This document shows positions 36,765 to 45,047 of a stretch of DNA of 45,083 bases, in pieces. Origin of the DNA: an uncultured Verrucomicrobiota bacterium. GTDB taxonomy: Bacteria > Verrucomicrobiota > Verrucomicrobiia > Opitutales > Opitutaceae. Numbering within the stretch: position 1 is the first letter of the stretch; the number at the start of each line of letters is the position of its first letter. The stretch is from NCBI GenBank assembly GCA_913058185.1, contig CAJXQX010000025.1, forward strand, positions 1 through 45,083, in the 5' to 3' direction. The position numbers were made by a program, and so were the translations under genes. Under the pieces are notes generated by a model. It searched no databases. It was not told where the DNA came from and saw only the letters and a program-made list of their open reading frames with translations.

Positions 36765-37676
36765 GTGCCGAAACCTCGTATCAAACGTCCTGCCTCCCAC
36801 CCATTCTACTGGGCAACCTGGGCCGGCCTAGGCGTGTTTTATGTGCTGACCTTGCTGCCTTGGGCGATCAAACGCCCTCTCGCCGCGACTCTCGGTCAAA
36901 TCATCTACTACCTGATTCCGATCCGACGAGGCGTCACCCGCACCAATCTACGACTCGCCTTTCCTGAACTTTCCGATCCAGAACATCGCCGCCTCGCCCG
37001 AGCCCACTACCGCGCGCTCTCTCTCGGTCTGTTCGAAACCTGCGCCGCCTGGTGGAGCCCGTTAAACAAGCTACCGCCGCACGAAATTCGCGGTCGCGAG
37101 CACCTGGAAGCCGCGGCTGCTTCCGATCAAGGAGCCCTCGTGCTTACGGCCCATGTGACGCTGCTCGAAATGGGCGCCCGTATCATTAACGAGCAGTTCA
37201 CGTTCTGTGCTCTCTACCGCGACCCCAATAACCCCGCCGTCGCCCAAATCATGCGCGAGTCACGGCAACATCACCTGCGCCACGCTATCCCCTTCGATGA
37301 CTTGCGCGGTCTCCTGCGGGCGCTCAAACAGGGCAATCTCGTCTGGTATGCTCCCGATCAGGGTAAACGCACGAAGATGTCAGAAATCCTGCCCTTCTTC
37401 GACGTGCCCGCCGTCACCAATGTGGCCACAAGCCGTATTGCTAAAATGAGTGGCTGCCGCGTCGTCCCTTACTACGCCCATCGCGAACCCGACGGTTCTT
37501 ACGTTTTGGAAGCTCAACCTGCCTGGGAAAACTTCCCATCCGGGGACCATTCCGCCGATGCAATTCGCGTAAACGAGTTCATCGAGGAACAGGTTCGTCG
37601 TCACCCCGAACAATACTTCTGGGTCCACAAACGCTACAAACACCGAGGCGAAGACCTCCCCGACGTCTATGCCTGA
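36765..37676 (+). CDS. LpxL/HtrB-like lysophospholipid acyltransferase
   Basis: The 303-residue protein has a membrane helix near residues 18-36 and the HX4E acyltransferase motif as HVTLLE near 125. Later LpxL-type blocks are WYAPDQGKRTKMSEILPFFDVPAV near 196 and QYFWVHKRYKHR near 284. LpxL-type enzymes add secondary acyl chains to lipid A. The substrate is not proven, and some homologues acylate other lipids. It is followed, 110 bp on, by two ABC-transporter ATPase genes. The spacer 36555-36764 shows no gene. Confidence 0.85.
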   Translation: MPKPRIKRPASHPFYWATWAGLGVFYVLTLLPWAIKRPLAATLGQIIYYLIPIRRGVTRTNLRLAFPELSDPEHRRLARAHYRALSLGLFETCAAWWSPLNKLPPHEIRGREHLEAAAASDQGALVLTAHVTLLEMGARIINEQFTFCALYRDPNNPAVAQIMRESRQHHLRHAIPFDDLRGLLRALKQGNLVWYAPDQGKRTKMSEILPFFDVPAVTNVATSRIAKMSGCRVVPYYAHREPDGSYVLEAQPAWENFPSGDHSADAIRVNEFIEEQVRRHPEQYFWVHKRYKHRGEDLPDVYA

Positions 37677-37786
37677 TCCAACCGAGGCCTCCGACCCATT
37701 TTAACAACCCGCAATCTCCGCTTGCCCCCCAGCGAAAATTACCGGTAGCTCTCTCTAGCAACTGCTCCAACCGCACCCCTCTTTGA

Positions 37787-38764
37787 ATGTCGCTTCTCTC
37801 GGTTCAGGATCTCCGCACCTACTTTCACACCCGCAATGGGATTTACCGCGCCGTCGATGGTGTGAGTTTTGAACTCAACGCCGGCGAAACCCTCGGAATC
37901 GTGGGTGAATCAGGCTCCGGCAAATCAGTCACCTGCTATTCGCTGATGGGACTGATCCCCTCGCCTCCCGGCCGTATCGAAAGCGGTAAGGCGATGTTTG
38001 ACGGGGTCGATCTGCTGAATTGCACGCCGAAACAAGCTCGGTCGATTCGCGGCAAACGCATCAACATGATCTTCCAAGATCCGATGACCTCCCTGAATCC
38101 CTACATGCGGATCAGCGATCAGCTCATCGAGCCGCTGATGATTCACGAAGACATCACCAAGGCCGATGCCCTTAAGCAGGCGTTGGAAATGCTCGACGCC
38201 GTTGGCATCAACGATGCCTCCAGCCGCATCCATTACTACCCTCACGAATTTTCCGGCGGCATGCGTCAACGCGTCATGATCGCTATGGCATTGATCACGA
38301 AACCCGAGCTGCTCATCGCCGACGAGCCCACCACCGCCCTAGATGTAACGGTTCAGGCGCAGATCCTCGAATTGATCAAAAAAATGCAAAAAGAGATCGG
38401 AATGGGTGTGATTTTCATCACCCACGATCTCGGTGTCGTCTCCGGACTCTGTGATCGCGTCCAGGTCATGTATGGCGGGCGCATCGTCGAAACTGCCGAT
38501 ACCCGATCACTCTTCTACGAGCCCAAGCATCCCTACACCCGCGCGCTGCAGAAATCGATTCCCTCGATGCAACCCAAAGGCACGGAACTCTACACCATTG
38601 AAGGTCTCCCACCGGATCTTTCGAAGCCGTTGCCCGGATGTAGCTTTGCCCCGCGTTGTGAATTTGCCAACGAAGGTTGCACCTCTGATCGGAAACCCGA
38701 ATTGCAAGACGTCAACGAGACTCACCGCCAATCCTGCCTCCGCGTCCAATCCGGCGAACTCTAA
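37787..38764 (+). CDS. Oligopeptide/dipeptide ABC transporter ATP-binding protein (DppD/OppD type)
   Basis: The 325-residue ATPase has Walker A GIVGESGSGKSVTCYSL near residue 37, the Q-loop IFQDPMTSLNPYM, signature SGGMRQRVMIAMAL near 155, Walker B LLIADEPTTALDVT, and switch His in FITHDLGVV. The C-terminal oligopeptide extension has four cysteines (GCSFAPRCEFANEGC and SCL) that form a 4Fe-4S cluster in characterised DppD. It is paired with the next gene; no permease or binding protein is in the window. Confidence 0.93.
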   Translation: MSLLSVQDLRTYFHTRNGIYRAVDGVSFELNAGETLGIVGESGSGKSVTCYSLMGLIPSPPGRIESGKAMFDGVDLLNCTPKQARSIRGKRINMIFQDPMTSLNPYMRISDQLIEPLMIHEDITKADALKQALEMLDAVGINDASSRIHYYPHEFSGGMRQRVMIAMALITKPELLIADEPTTALDVTVQAQILELIKKMQKEIGMGVIFITHDLGVVSGLCDRVQVMYGGRIVETADTRSLFYEPKHPYTRALQKSIPSMQPKGTELYTIEGLPPDLSKPLPGCSFAPRCEFANEGCTSDRKPELQDVNETHRQSCLRVQSGEL

Positions 38765-38772
38765 TAGCAATC

Positions 38773-39753
38773 ATGCCCGAAACGATTCTCGAACTTCAGA
38801 ACTTAAAGACCCATTTCCCCATCTACAAAGGGGTCTTGCTCAGGCGTGAGATCGGCAAAGTTAAGGCCGTCGATGGAGTAAGCTTGAAGATCAAACAGGG
38901 CGAAGTCCTCGGCCTCGTCGGTGAGTCCGGTTGCGGCAAATCAACCCTTGCACGCACCGTCATGCAGCTGGTGCACACGACTGAGGGCACCGTAGAGCTC
39001 GAAGGACGTAATCTCACCACAAGTTCTCCATCGGAGATGCTGGAAATCCGTCGTGATTTGCAGATGATTTTTCAGGATCCCTACGCATCCCTCAACCCCC
39101 GTAGCACCGTCTTCGCCACGCTCGCTGAACCGCTGCTCGTGCATAAAGTCTGCACCAAAAAGGAAGTCCACGCCCGGGTCGGTGAACTCATGGAAACCGT
39201 CGGCCTCGCGCCACGCTTCATGCAGAAATACCCGCACGAGTTTTCCGGCGGGCAACGTCAACGTATCGCCATCGCTCGCGCTCTCGCACTTCGCCCTAAG
39301 GTGGTACTGGCCGATGAGCCGGTCTCCGCGTTGGACGTCTCCATTCAGGCGCAGATTTTAAATCTACTCGCTGAGTTGGTGAAAAAGATGGGGCTGAGCC
39401 TGATCTTCATCGCCCATGATCTTTCAGTCGTGAAGCACATCTCGGATCGAGTGGCAGTGATGTATCTCGGTAAGATCGTCGAACTCGGTACCGCCGAACA
39501 GGTTATCGAGAACCCGGTTCACCCCTATACCAAGGCACTCGTCAGCGCGATTCCGACGGCAAACCCCGACGAAGAGCGCGACCGCCAACGCATCGTGCTT
39601 CCCGGAGATCCTCCTTCCCCGATCAATCCTCCGTCTGGTTGCTCATTCCATCCGCGCTGCCCCCATGCCACCGATCAGTGCTCGATCACGGTTCCGGTAC
39701 TTGAAACCTTCGCTGAACGCGAGGTTTCGTGTATTCGCAAAGCTGAGATTTAG
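38773..39753 (+). CDS. Oligopeptide/dipeptide ABC transporter ATP-binding protein (DppF/OppF type)
   Basis: This is the second ATPase of the pair, 326 residues, eight bases after the first. It has GLVGESGCGKSTLARTV near residue 49, IFQDPYASLNPRS, SGGQRQRIAIARAL near 158, VVLADEPVSALDVS, and FIAHDLSVVKHIS, with the cysteine-bearing extension GCSFHPRCPHATDQC. KGVLLRREIGKVKAVDGV near the N-terminus is typical of OppF/DppF. Its last four bases overlap the end of convergent trmL. Confidence 0.93.
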   Translation: MPETILELQNLKTHFPIYKGVLLRREIGKVKAVDGVSLKIKQGEVLGLVGESGCGKSTLARTVMQLVHTTEGTVELEGRNLTTSSPSEMLEIRRDLQMIFQDPYASLNPRSTVFATLAEPLLVHKVCTKKEVHARVGELMETVGLAPRFMQKYPHEFSGGQRQRIAIARALALRPKVVLADEPVSALDVSIQAQILNLLAELVKKMGLSLIFIAHDLSVVKHISDRVAVMYLGKIVELGTAEQVIENPVHPYTKALVSAIPTANPDEERDRQRIVLPGDPPSPINPPSGCSFHPRCPHATDQCSITVPVLETFAEREVSCIRKAEI

Positions 39754-40226
39754 GCCTCTGGGCGTGAACCAAATCCGACTTGTCGGATCACCTCATAGGT
39801 CGCGATTCCCGCGGCCGTGCTGAGGTTCATCGAGCGGAGATCGGGATTTTGATGCGGAATGGTGATCCGTCGATCAGCCCCGATCTCCTCGTGCAACCAA
39901 TCCGGAACGCCGTGGCCCTCGTTGCCGAATACAAGTCCATCTCCATCTTCATAACTGACGTCCCAAAACGAATGCGTAGCGTGGGTCGTAAGCAGCCAAT
40001 AGCGCCTGGGGGCATGTTCACTCCGCTGTAAGGCCGCCCAGTCGTCGTGATGGTGCACATCAAGCGATTTCCAATAATCCATCCCCGCTCGCTTCAGGTG
40101 CTTATCCGTGATCTCGAAACCTAACGGATGCACCAGATGCAACCGACATCCGGAGAGTGCGCACATCCTCCCGATGCTTCCGGTATTCTGGGGAATTTCT
40201 GGCTGAAACAATACTATATGCAGCAT
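39750..40226 (-). CDS. trmL: tRNA (cytidine(34)-2'-O)-methyltransferase
   Basis: TrmL methylates the wobble base of tRNA-Leu isoacceptors. It is a minimal SPOUT (trefoil-knot) enzyme: HIVLFQPEIPQNTGSIGRMC at residue 2, HLVHPLGFEITDKHLKRAGMDYW near 34, FGNEGHGVPDWL near 104, and IPHQNPDLRSMNLSTAAGIATYE near 124. The start at 40226 (MLHIVLFQ) gives the usual 158 residues; the frame is open 13 codons further. Confidence 0.92.
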   Translation of the reverse strand: MLHIVLFQPEIPQNTGSIGRMCALSGCRLHLVHPLGFEITDKHLKRAGMDYWKSLDVHHHDDWAALQRSEHAPRRYWLLTTHATHSFWDVSYEDGDGLVFGNEGHGVPDWLHEEIGADRRITIPHQNPDLRSMNLSTAAGIATYEVIRQVGFGSRPEA

Positions 40227-40354
40227 TAGAAACGAAAAACGGTGGGTAAATTCACTAAGCGTCAAGGGAACTAATGGGGATATTTACTCTATCAAATTAG
40301 GTAATCTCTCCATCTTCCCGTTTCTCAATACATCCGTATAATTGATGGTGACTT

Positions 40355-40744
40355 ATGAGTCCCGCCTCAAAACTACACGCTGTAATCGTCGATGATGAGT
40401 CATCTTATCTCTACCTACTGGAGACGATCTTGGAAGAAATCTTAACGTGCCCGATCAAGGCCTACACCCATCCCGAGATGGCCTTGCAAGAACTGCCTGA
40501 TCTTGAGGTAGGCATCATCGTTACCGATTTCTACATGCCCAAAATGGATGGCGTAGAGTTTCTCCAGAAAGTTGAGCAGATCAAACCTGCCGTGCCGTGT
40601 ATAATCATCTCCGGGCACAAACAGCTTCTTGATACGGTGGATACCACCGACATCGCGCAGCTCAAAGCGGTGTTGGCGCAACCATTCAAAATCAACGCAT
40701 TGGTTGAAGAAATTACCCGATTATGGCCAGAGGCCATCGCTTAA
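40355..40744 (+). CDS. Stand-alone response-regulator receiver domain, atypical
   Basis: This 129-residue CheY-like domain has the acidic pair Asp13-Asp14 (VIVDDES), phosphoacceptor Asp58 (TDFYMPKMDG), and switch Ser86 (IIISGH). The conserved Lys that normally precedes Pro in KPF is Gln109 here (LAQPFKI). There is no output domain and no adjacent histidine kinase. Without the Lys, phosphorylation-linked switching may be weakened or different. It may regulate by protein contact. Confidence 0.88.
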   Translation: MSPASKLHAVIVDDESSYLYLLETILEEILTCPIKAYTHPEMALQELPDLEVGIIVTDFYMPKMDGVEFLQKVEQIKPAVPCIIISGHKQLLDTVDTTDIAQLKAVLAQPFKINALVEEITRLWPEAIA

Positions 40745-40764
40745 TCCGGTGAACCCGAGCGGCG

Positions 40765-41667
40765 TCAATCCGAGACGATTCGCATGCCATTGTTATCGGC
40801 GCTGAGAATCTGACCTGAAGACGCGGAGCCCTCCGCTGCAAAAGCAGCCCGCATCGCTGCATCGACGTTCGTCGCATTCGCCTCTTCGGCGACGCAAAGC
40901 ACGCTCGAACCACTGCCACTCAACCAACCCGTGAATCCACCGGCTTGGATTCCAGCCGCGATCGCCTCAGCCCCACCTGGGATTCCCGGCAACCGATACG
41001 GTTCGTGCATAAAGTCTGAAACCGCGCCCTGTAATTTCGAAAAATCACCCGTGGCCATTGCGGCACTGATAAATGCCGCACTGTTGATACTTCGGGTCGC
41101 GTCGACGTGACTGATACTCGCAGGCAAGACCCCGCGACTGCTCTTCGTCGAAATCTCCAGATCCGGCGATACCACCACAAACTTGAGCTCAGCAGGCACC
41201 TCGATTCGGATAATCTCTCGAAACTCAGCCGCCGTCTCGCCACAGAGCGTCACGCAAAAACCACCCCAGACGCCCGCAGTCGCATTATCCGGGTGCCCTT
41301 CGATTCGAGTGAGAACCTTTGCCATGTCTCGATCCGTGAGGGCGTTTCCCGCCCAATGATTGAGACCGCCTAATACGCCTGCCAAAACTGTGACACTTGA
41401 GCCCAATCCTCGACTCGACGGCACATCACCTTCGATCCGATAAGTAAATCCAGGTGTCTCCACTCCGGTCACCGCCAAAAATTCGCGCCCCACTTCGGCC
41501 ACCATCGCTGCCGCTCGGCCATCCGAATCGCTTTCTGGTTTTGCTTCCCGACCTTCCGCCGGGCTCAAAGTGACGGTATTGTAGAGCTGAACCGCCATAC
41601 CCAACGTATCAAATCCCGCCCCACAATTGGAGGTGCTGCCGGGAACACGGACGGATACAGGATTCAT
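40765..41667 (-). CDS. thrB: Homoserine kinase
   Basis: ThrB phosphorylates homoserine in threonine synthesis. The 300-residue GHMP kinase has the N-terminal VRVPGSTSNCGAGFDTLGMA, the ATP loop VPSSRGLGSSVTVLAGVLGG near residue 83, and the C-terminal FTGWLSGSGSSVLCVA near 258. The length is normal. No other threonine gene is nearby. Confidence 0.93.
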   Translation of the reverse strand: MNPVSVRVPGSTSNCGAGFDTLGMAVQLYNTVTLSPAEGREAKPESDSDGRAAAMVAEVGREFLAVTGVETPGFTYRIEGDVPSSRGLGSSVTVLAGVLGGLNHWAGNALTDRDMAKVLTRIEGHPDNATAGVWGGFCVTLCGETAAEFREIIRIEVPAELKFVVVSPDLEISTKSSRGVLPASISHVDATRSINSAAFISAAMATGDFSKLQGAVSDFMHEPYRLPGIPGGAEAIAAGIQAGGFTGWLSGSGSSVLCVAEEANATNVDAAMRAAFAAEGSASSGQILSADNNGMRIVSD

Positions 41668-41688
41668 AATAAAAATCAGGTCTGATGA

Positions 41689-42162
41689 TTACCGCCGGTT
41701 CTTAACCGCGCGGTCGAGCTCACGATCGACGATCTTCTTTTTCAAATCATCGCGCTTATCGTAGAGTTTCTTTCCGATGCAAAGCGCCACTTCCACTTTC
41801 ACCAGTGCCTCTTTGAGGTAAAGGCGCAGGACGATAAGAGACTTCCCTCCTTGGCTCAGGGCTTGGTCGATTTTGCGTAATTCGGATTTTTTCAACAGCA
41901 ACTTGCGGCTGCGTTTGGGCTGATGGTTAGCAAAATTACCGAAGCTGTATTCGTCGATGTGAGCATTCATCATCCACAGTTCACCATTTTTCATCCGCCC
42001 AAAAGCGTCATTGATCTGTGCGCGACCGTTGCGCACCGACTTCACCTCAGTGCCCTTCAGTGCGACGCCCGCCTCAAAACGAGTTTCCACGAAATAATCG
42101 CGCCTCGCCTTGGAGTTGCGGACTTCGGTGAATCGTTTGGCGTCTTTGGCGCGAGCAGCCAT
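41689..42162 (-). CDS. smpB: SsrA-binding protein SmpB
   Basis: SmpB binds tmRNA and brings it to stalled ribosomes. The 157-residue protein has RRDYFVETRFEAGVALKGTEVKSVR near residue 20, NAHIDEYSFGN near 68, RKLLLKKSEL near 86, and the basic C-terminal tail DDLKKKIVDRELDRAVKNRR that enters the decoding centre. The tmRNA gene itself is not recognised in this window. Confidence 0.95.
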   Translation of the reverse strand: MAARAKDAKRFTEVRNSKARRDYFVETRFEAGVALKGTEVKSVRNGRAQINDAFGRMKNGELWMMNAHIDEYSFGNFANHQPKRSRKLLLKKSELRKIDQALSQGGKSLIVLRLYLKEALVKVEVALCIGKKLYDKRDDLKKKIVDRELDRAVKNRR

Positions 42163-42180
42163 GGTTTAAGGTGTTTTGGC

Positions 42181-42213
42181 GAAAAAAAGGCGGCTCCGCA
42201 AAAACGGGCCGCC
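42181..42213 (-). terminator. Intrinsic terminator after rpoZ
   Basis: On the minus strand GGCGGC...GCCGCC forms a stem with further pairing (CCCG/CGGA partly) around a T-rich loop, followed by seven T residues. It separates rpoZ from smpB. Confidence 0.85.
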
Positions 42214-42241
42214 CAAAAGCTATGGGAAATCAGAGGGAGAC

Positions 42242-42442
42242 TCAGGCCTCAGCCATCTCAAAGACAATCTTGCCTTCAATAATTTCGCGAAGTGCGATGT
42301 CTTCGGGAGCCAGCTTTTCGAGCGACTCTACCAACGGCCGGCTGCCGTGCTTGAGCTGCTTGACGCGTCGGGAGACAACGTTGATGAGCAAATTTGGGTC
42401 GGGCACAGAGTTAAGTGCCTCTTTAATGTAATCGTCACGCAT
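42242..42442 (-). CDS. rpoZ: DNA-directed RNA polymerase subunit omega
   Basis: The 66-residue protein MRDDYIKEALNSVPDPN... has the omega hallmarks LINVVSRRVKQLKHGSRPLV (about residues 19-37) and the LAPEDIALREIIEGKI segment. Omega helps assemble and stabilise RNA polymerase. The short length is normal. Confidence 0.85.
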   Translation of the reverse strand: MRDDYIKEALNSVPDPNLLINVVSRRVKQLKHGSRPLVESLEKLAPEDIALREIIEGKIVFEMAEA

Positions 42443-42545
42443 GGAACGGGAAAGGTTTTAACCGGTAGAAACCGGGAAGAGCATGGTTCGGCCCTAACTC
42501 CGTCAAGGTCAATCTTGCCGCCCACCCTCGAGGTCGTTTATAAGT

Positions 42546-42875
42546 ATGATTATGTTGGTGATCGGATGGACAACTATAGGGACGGCTGCAGCAGCTAATG
42601 TTATGGCGCGCAGCCTAATAGAAAACCAACTAGCTATTTGCGTGCAAATCGATGGCCCTATCACTTCGTTGTATCGTTGGGATGACGAAATCCAATCTGA
42701 ATCGGAATTTCGCCTCATGGTGAAATTTCAATCCGACCAGGCGAAGCCCTTAGAAACCCACTTATTGACCGCCCATCCCTACGAAAATCCCGAGTGGATT
42801 ACCGCTGAAGCGACCCATGTGACGGAAAAATACTTGTCATGGGCAAAAGCGAACTCTAACCCCCTTTCCCTTTAG
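42546..42875 (+). CDS. cutA: Divalent-cation tolerance protein CutA1
   Basis: The 109-residue protein fits CutA1, a trimeric PII-like fold: VIGWTTIGTAAAANVMARSLIENQLAICVQI at the N-terminus, SLYRWDDEIQSESEFRLMVKF in the middle, and HPYENPEWITAEATHVTEKYLSWA at the end. Its role in copper tolerance in vivo is disputed. An ATG two codons in (42552) is an alternative start. Confidence 0.9.
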   Translation: MIMLVIGWTTIGTAAAANVMARSLIENQLAICVQIDGPITSLYRWDDEIQSESEFRLMVKFQSDQAKPLETHLLTAHPYENPEWITAEATHVTEKYLSWAKANSNPLSL

Positions 42876-42908
42876 CTCGTTCCAAGCACACAATTTATCT
42901 AAACCACC

Positions 42909-43064
42909 ATGTCCCAACATAAAAGTCTCCAAGGCCCTCGCGGTCTCGTCGTTAAACGCAACGTCCTCAAACGGTTCGAACGAGTTGAATTACTCAAGAA
43001 GCGCGGTCAATGGAATGAAGGGGACCGGGTAAGCGGTCTCAAAAAGACTGAGCCTGAAATTTAA
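42909..43064 (+). CDS. Verrucomicrobia/Chlamydiae-type small basic protein
   Basis: The 51-residue open frame begins MSQHKSLQGPRGLVVKRNVL and ends KKTEPEI. MSQHKSL, KRNVLKRFERVELLKKRGQW and the final GLKKT match the small basic protein family (TIGR04137, as I recall) restricted to Verrucomicrobia, Planctomycetes and Chlamydiae. It carries about fifteen Lys/Arg, which suggests an RNA- or ribosome-associated role, but none is established. A strong terminator follows, so it is probably well expressed. Confidence 0.88.
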   Translation: MSQHKSLQGPRGLVVKRNVLKRFERVELLKKRGQWNEGDRVSGLKKTEPEI

Positions 43065-43085
43065 TTTTCTCGCTCCAAACACTTT

Positions 43086-43121
43086 AAGGCAGGTTCGCTT
43101 TCTAGCGGCCTGCCTTTTTTT
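43086..43121 (+). terminator. Intrinsic terminator after the small basic protein
   Basis: AAGGCAGG pairs with CCTGCCTT around a 15-base loop that pairs further, followed by seven T residues. The position is 22 bases past the stop codon. Confidence 0.9.
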
Positions 43122-43160
43122 GGACCCAATTTCCGAACAGCCCAAACCTAGATCCCTACC

Positions 43161-44072
43161 ATGACACCCCTTCTCTCCCACCTTCGGATCGCATTTGTTG
43201 GCTTCCTGATGGGCTGCGCCGACGTGGTCCCAGGCGTATCAGGCGGCACGATTGCCTTCATTTGCGGCATCTACGAGCGACTGCTGAACGGTATTAAGTC
43301 TTTCGATATCACGAGTTTGAAGTTAGTTTTCCAGGGAGACTTCAAAGGCGTTTGGGCCCGCATCCCGTTTCCTTTCTTCATCGCGCTGGGGTTTGGCTTG
43401 CTCACCGCGGTTCTCACTCTCGCCAAGGTCCTCGAACATTTCATGACGAATTACCCGGCTCAGCTGTGGTCATTTTTCTTCGGATTGGTGCTGGGCTCGA
43501 TTGTCCTGCTCGGACGTAAAACGTGGGCATGGAAGCCTCTCGATTGGGTCACGTTCTTTGGCTTCGGCGGGGCGACCTTCGTTCTCGTTGGACTCCAAAC
43601 CCTGCAGACTCCCGATGGACTGCCATTTGTCTTCATCGCGGGCGCGATTGCGATCTGCGCGATGATACTGCCCGGGATCTCCGGCTCTTACCTTCTCGTG
43701 ATTATGGGTAAATATGACACCGTCATCGAGGCGGTGAACGACCGCGACGTGGTAACCGTGGCGGTATTCTGTGCAGGCATCGCCACCGGGGTTTTGTCGT
43801 TCGTGCGAGTCGTGAGTTGGCTCTTGAATCAGCACCGTCACGTAACGCTCATCGCATTGACGGGAGTGATGGCTGGGGCCCTTCGCACGCTATGGCCTTG
43901 GAAGGAAACGCTTACCACCCGCGTCAACAGCTCAGACGAGGTCGTTCCCCTCACCCAGGCCAACATCATGCCCGGTGCCGAGAGCAACCTCCTCCTGGCC
44001 GTCGGTTTGGCCGTAGTTGGCGGAATCGCCGTTCTTTTAATCGAGCGACTAGCCAAAGCGGAGGAGAGTTAA
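43161..44072 (+). CDS. DUF368 membrane protein, probable undecaprenyl-phosphate transporter
   Basis: The 303-residue polytopic membrane protein has the DUF368 signature FLMGCADVVPGVSGGTIAFICGIYERL at residues 15-41 and the internal repeat AMILPGISGSYLLVIMGKYD near 171, the inverted-repeat pair typical of the family. About eight hydrophobic segments are visible. DUF368 (PopT) proteins have been reported to recycle undecaprenyl phosphate across the membrane for cell-wall synthesis; that role is taken from the family. Confidence 0.88.
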   Translation: MTPLLSHLRIAFVGFLMGCADVVPGVSGGTIAFICGIYERLLNGIKSFDITSLKLVFQGDFKGVWARIPFPFFIALGFGLLTAVLTLAKVLEHFMTNYPAQLWSFFFGLVLGSIVLLGRKTWAWKPLDWVTFFGFGGATFVLVGLQTLQTPDGLPFVFIAGAIAICAMILPGISGSYLLVIMGKYDTVIEAVNDRDVVTVAVFCAGIATGVLSFVRVVSWLLNQHRHVTLIALTGVMAGALRTLWPWKETLTTRVNSSDEVVPLTQANIMPGAESNLLLAVGLAVVGGIAVLLIERLAKAEES

Positions 44073-44157
44073 ACGACTCGGATTCGTTCCGTGATCAAAA
44101 ACCGCTCGACAGCCTCCCAGCTACACGAACAACTTCTCCACTTCCGCAGCTGCGACT

Positions 44158-44232
44158 GCTCCTGTAGCACAATGGATAGTGTACCGGTCTCCGAAGCCGA
44201 TGATGTGAGTTCGATTCTCGCCGGGAGCACCA
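44158..44232 (+). tRNA. tRNA-Arg (anticodon CCG)
   Basis: The 75-base sequence folds as a cloverleaf. Acceptor GCTCCTG pairs with CGGGAGC, D-stem GCAC with GTGT, anticodon stem CCGGT with GCCGA (one C-A mismatch at the top), and T-stem GTGAG with CTCGC around TTCGATT. The anticodon loop CTCCGAA gives CCG, which reads the CGG arginine codon. The CCA end is encoded. A 1-bp mismatch at 27-43 is the only flaw. Confidence 0.87.
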
Positions 44233-44303
44233 GCCTCATAGGTAGGCTAAAAAAAGGGCACGGACAGGGGACAAATTACTCCCACGCTCTAACCCAAAAT
44301 GCT

Positions 44304-44862
44304 CTATGCCATCGTGGCGATGTCGTCCCACATTGGCTGAAGGTCTGGATCATCCAATGCGCTGGCTTTAAAGTCGGTATGCATTTTGCACGCCGTTGAA
44401 AGCCGACGTATGGCTTCCTCCATATCGCCTAGTTGGCACGCATAACACGCGAGATTGTAGTGAAGAACTGGTATCTCCGATGGTGGGTTCGGCCTTTAAG
44501 AGCACTTTCTGAGCCTCTGGCATGCCTTTATGTCTACGGGTAGCCCAAGCCCATGATATCCATCCTTGCTCCTCTTTTGGGCGTAGTCTCGCCAGTGCTT
44601 TCGCAACCGCTACCAACAGGTCCCAATGCTTTGCTTGATGGTAGAGGTCCATTCTTAGCCGCATGACGTCAGCGGAGAGAGCTTCATCCCCCTGAATCAT
44701 TTCCAATTCGTCCGAGGCATCATCGAGCAAACCGAGAGCCAGATAGCCCGTTGCGTATTCGAGGTGGCGTTTAATTGGAATCATGTAGAAGGTATCTCCC
44801 GATGGATCAGCTTTCGTGTCCCAGAACAAACCATCATTTCGGAGCGGGGAAATCAATTCCAC
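44304..44862 (-). pseudogene. TPR-repeat protein gene, frameshifted
   Basis: The first frame (44862 downwards) gives a TPR-like protein: HLEYATGYLALGLLDDASDELEMI near residue 33, then HQAKHWDLLVAVAKALARLRPKEEQGWISWAWATRR. After AEPTIGD the frame turns into unrelated sequence. The next frame continues the family: PPSEIPVLHYNLACYACQLG, DMEEAIRRLSTACK, ALDDPDLQPMW, stop at 44304-44306. The break lies near 44480-44500 and is one base. It is either a pseudogene or a sequencing indel. Confidence 0.8.
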
Positions 44863-44974
44863 CGAACATAAATTCGTTCAAACACCGAGTGCCACCCTCG
44901 CCTAGGTCAGCGGTTCACATCGTCTGTGTAATGGCTTTATGGGGCAACGCAGGGGAATGCCACTGATGGAGTGA

Positions 44975-45047
44975 CTTTCTCAACGGCTCAGTTCTCATAA
45001 CCCCGACCAGAGTGGTCGGGGTTACGAAAACTGAGCCATTGAGAGAG
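44975..45047. repeat. 73-bp near-perfect inverted repeat
   Basis: Two 35-base arms with four mismatches surround a GAG loop; the centre is CCCCGACCA-GAG-TGGTCGGGG, and the outer parts CAACGGCTCAGTT and AACTGAGCCATTG pair. The palindrome is followed by AGAAAGGACC and an ATG at 45079 that opens a frame running off the window. This resembles the left end or leader of a mobile element. Bases 44863-44974 show nothing else. Confidence 0.8.

Noticed and set aside
44233-44303. Terminator after tRNA-Arg
   Set aside because: AGCCTCATAGGTAGGCT can fold but is followed by A residues, not T residues, on the plus strand; the following GGGACAAATTACTCCC patch is only a short repeat.
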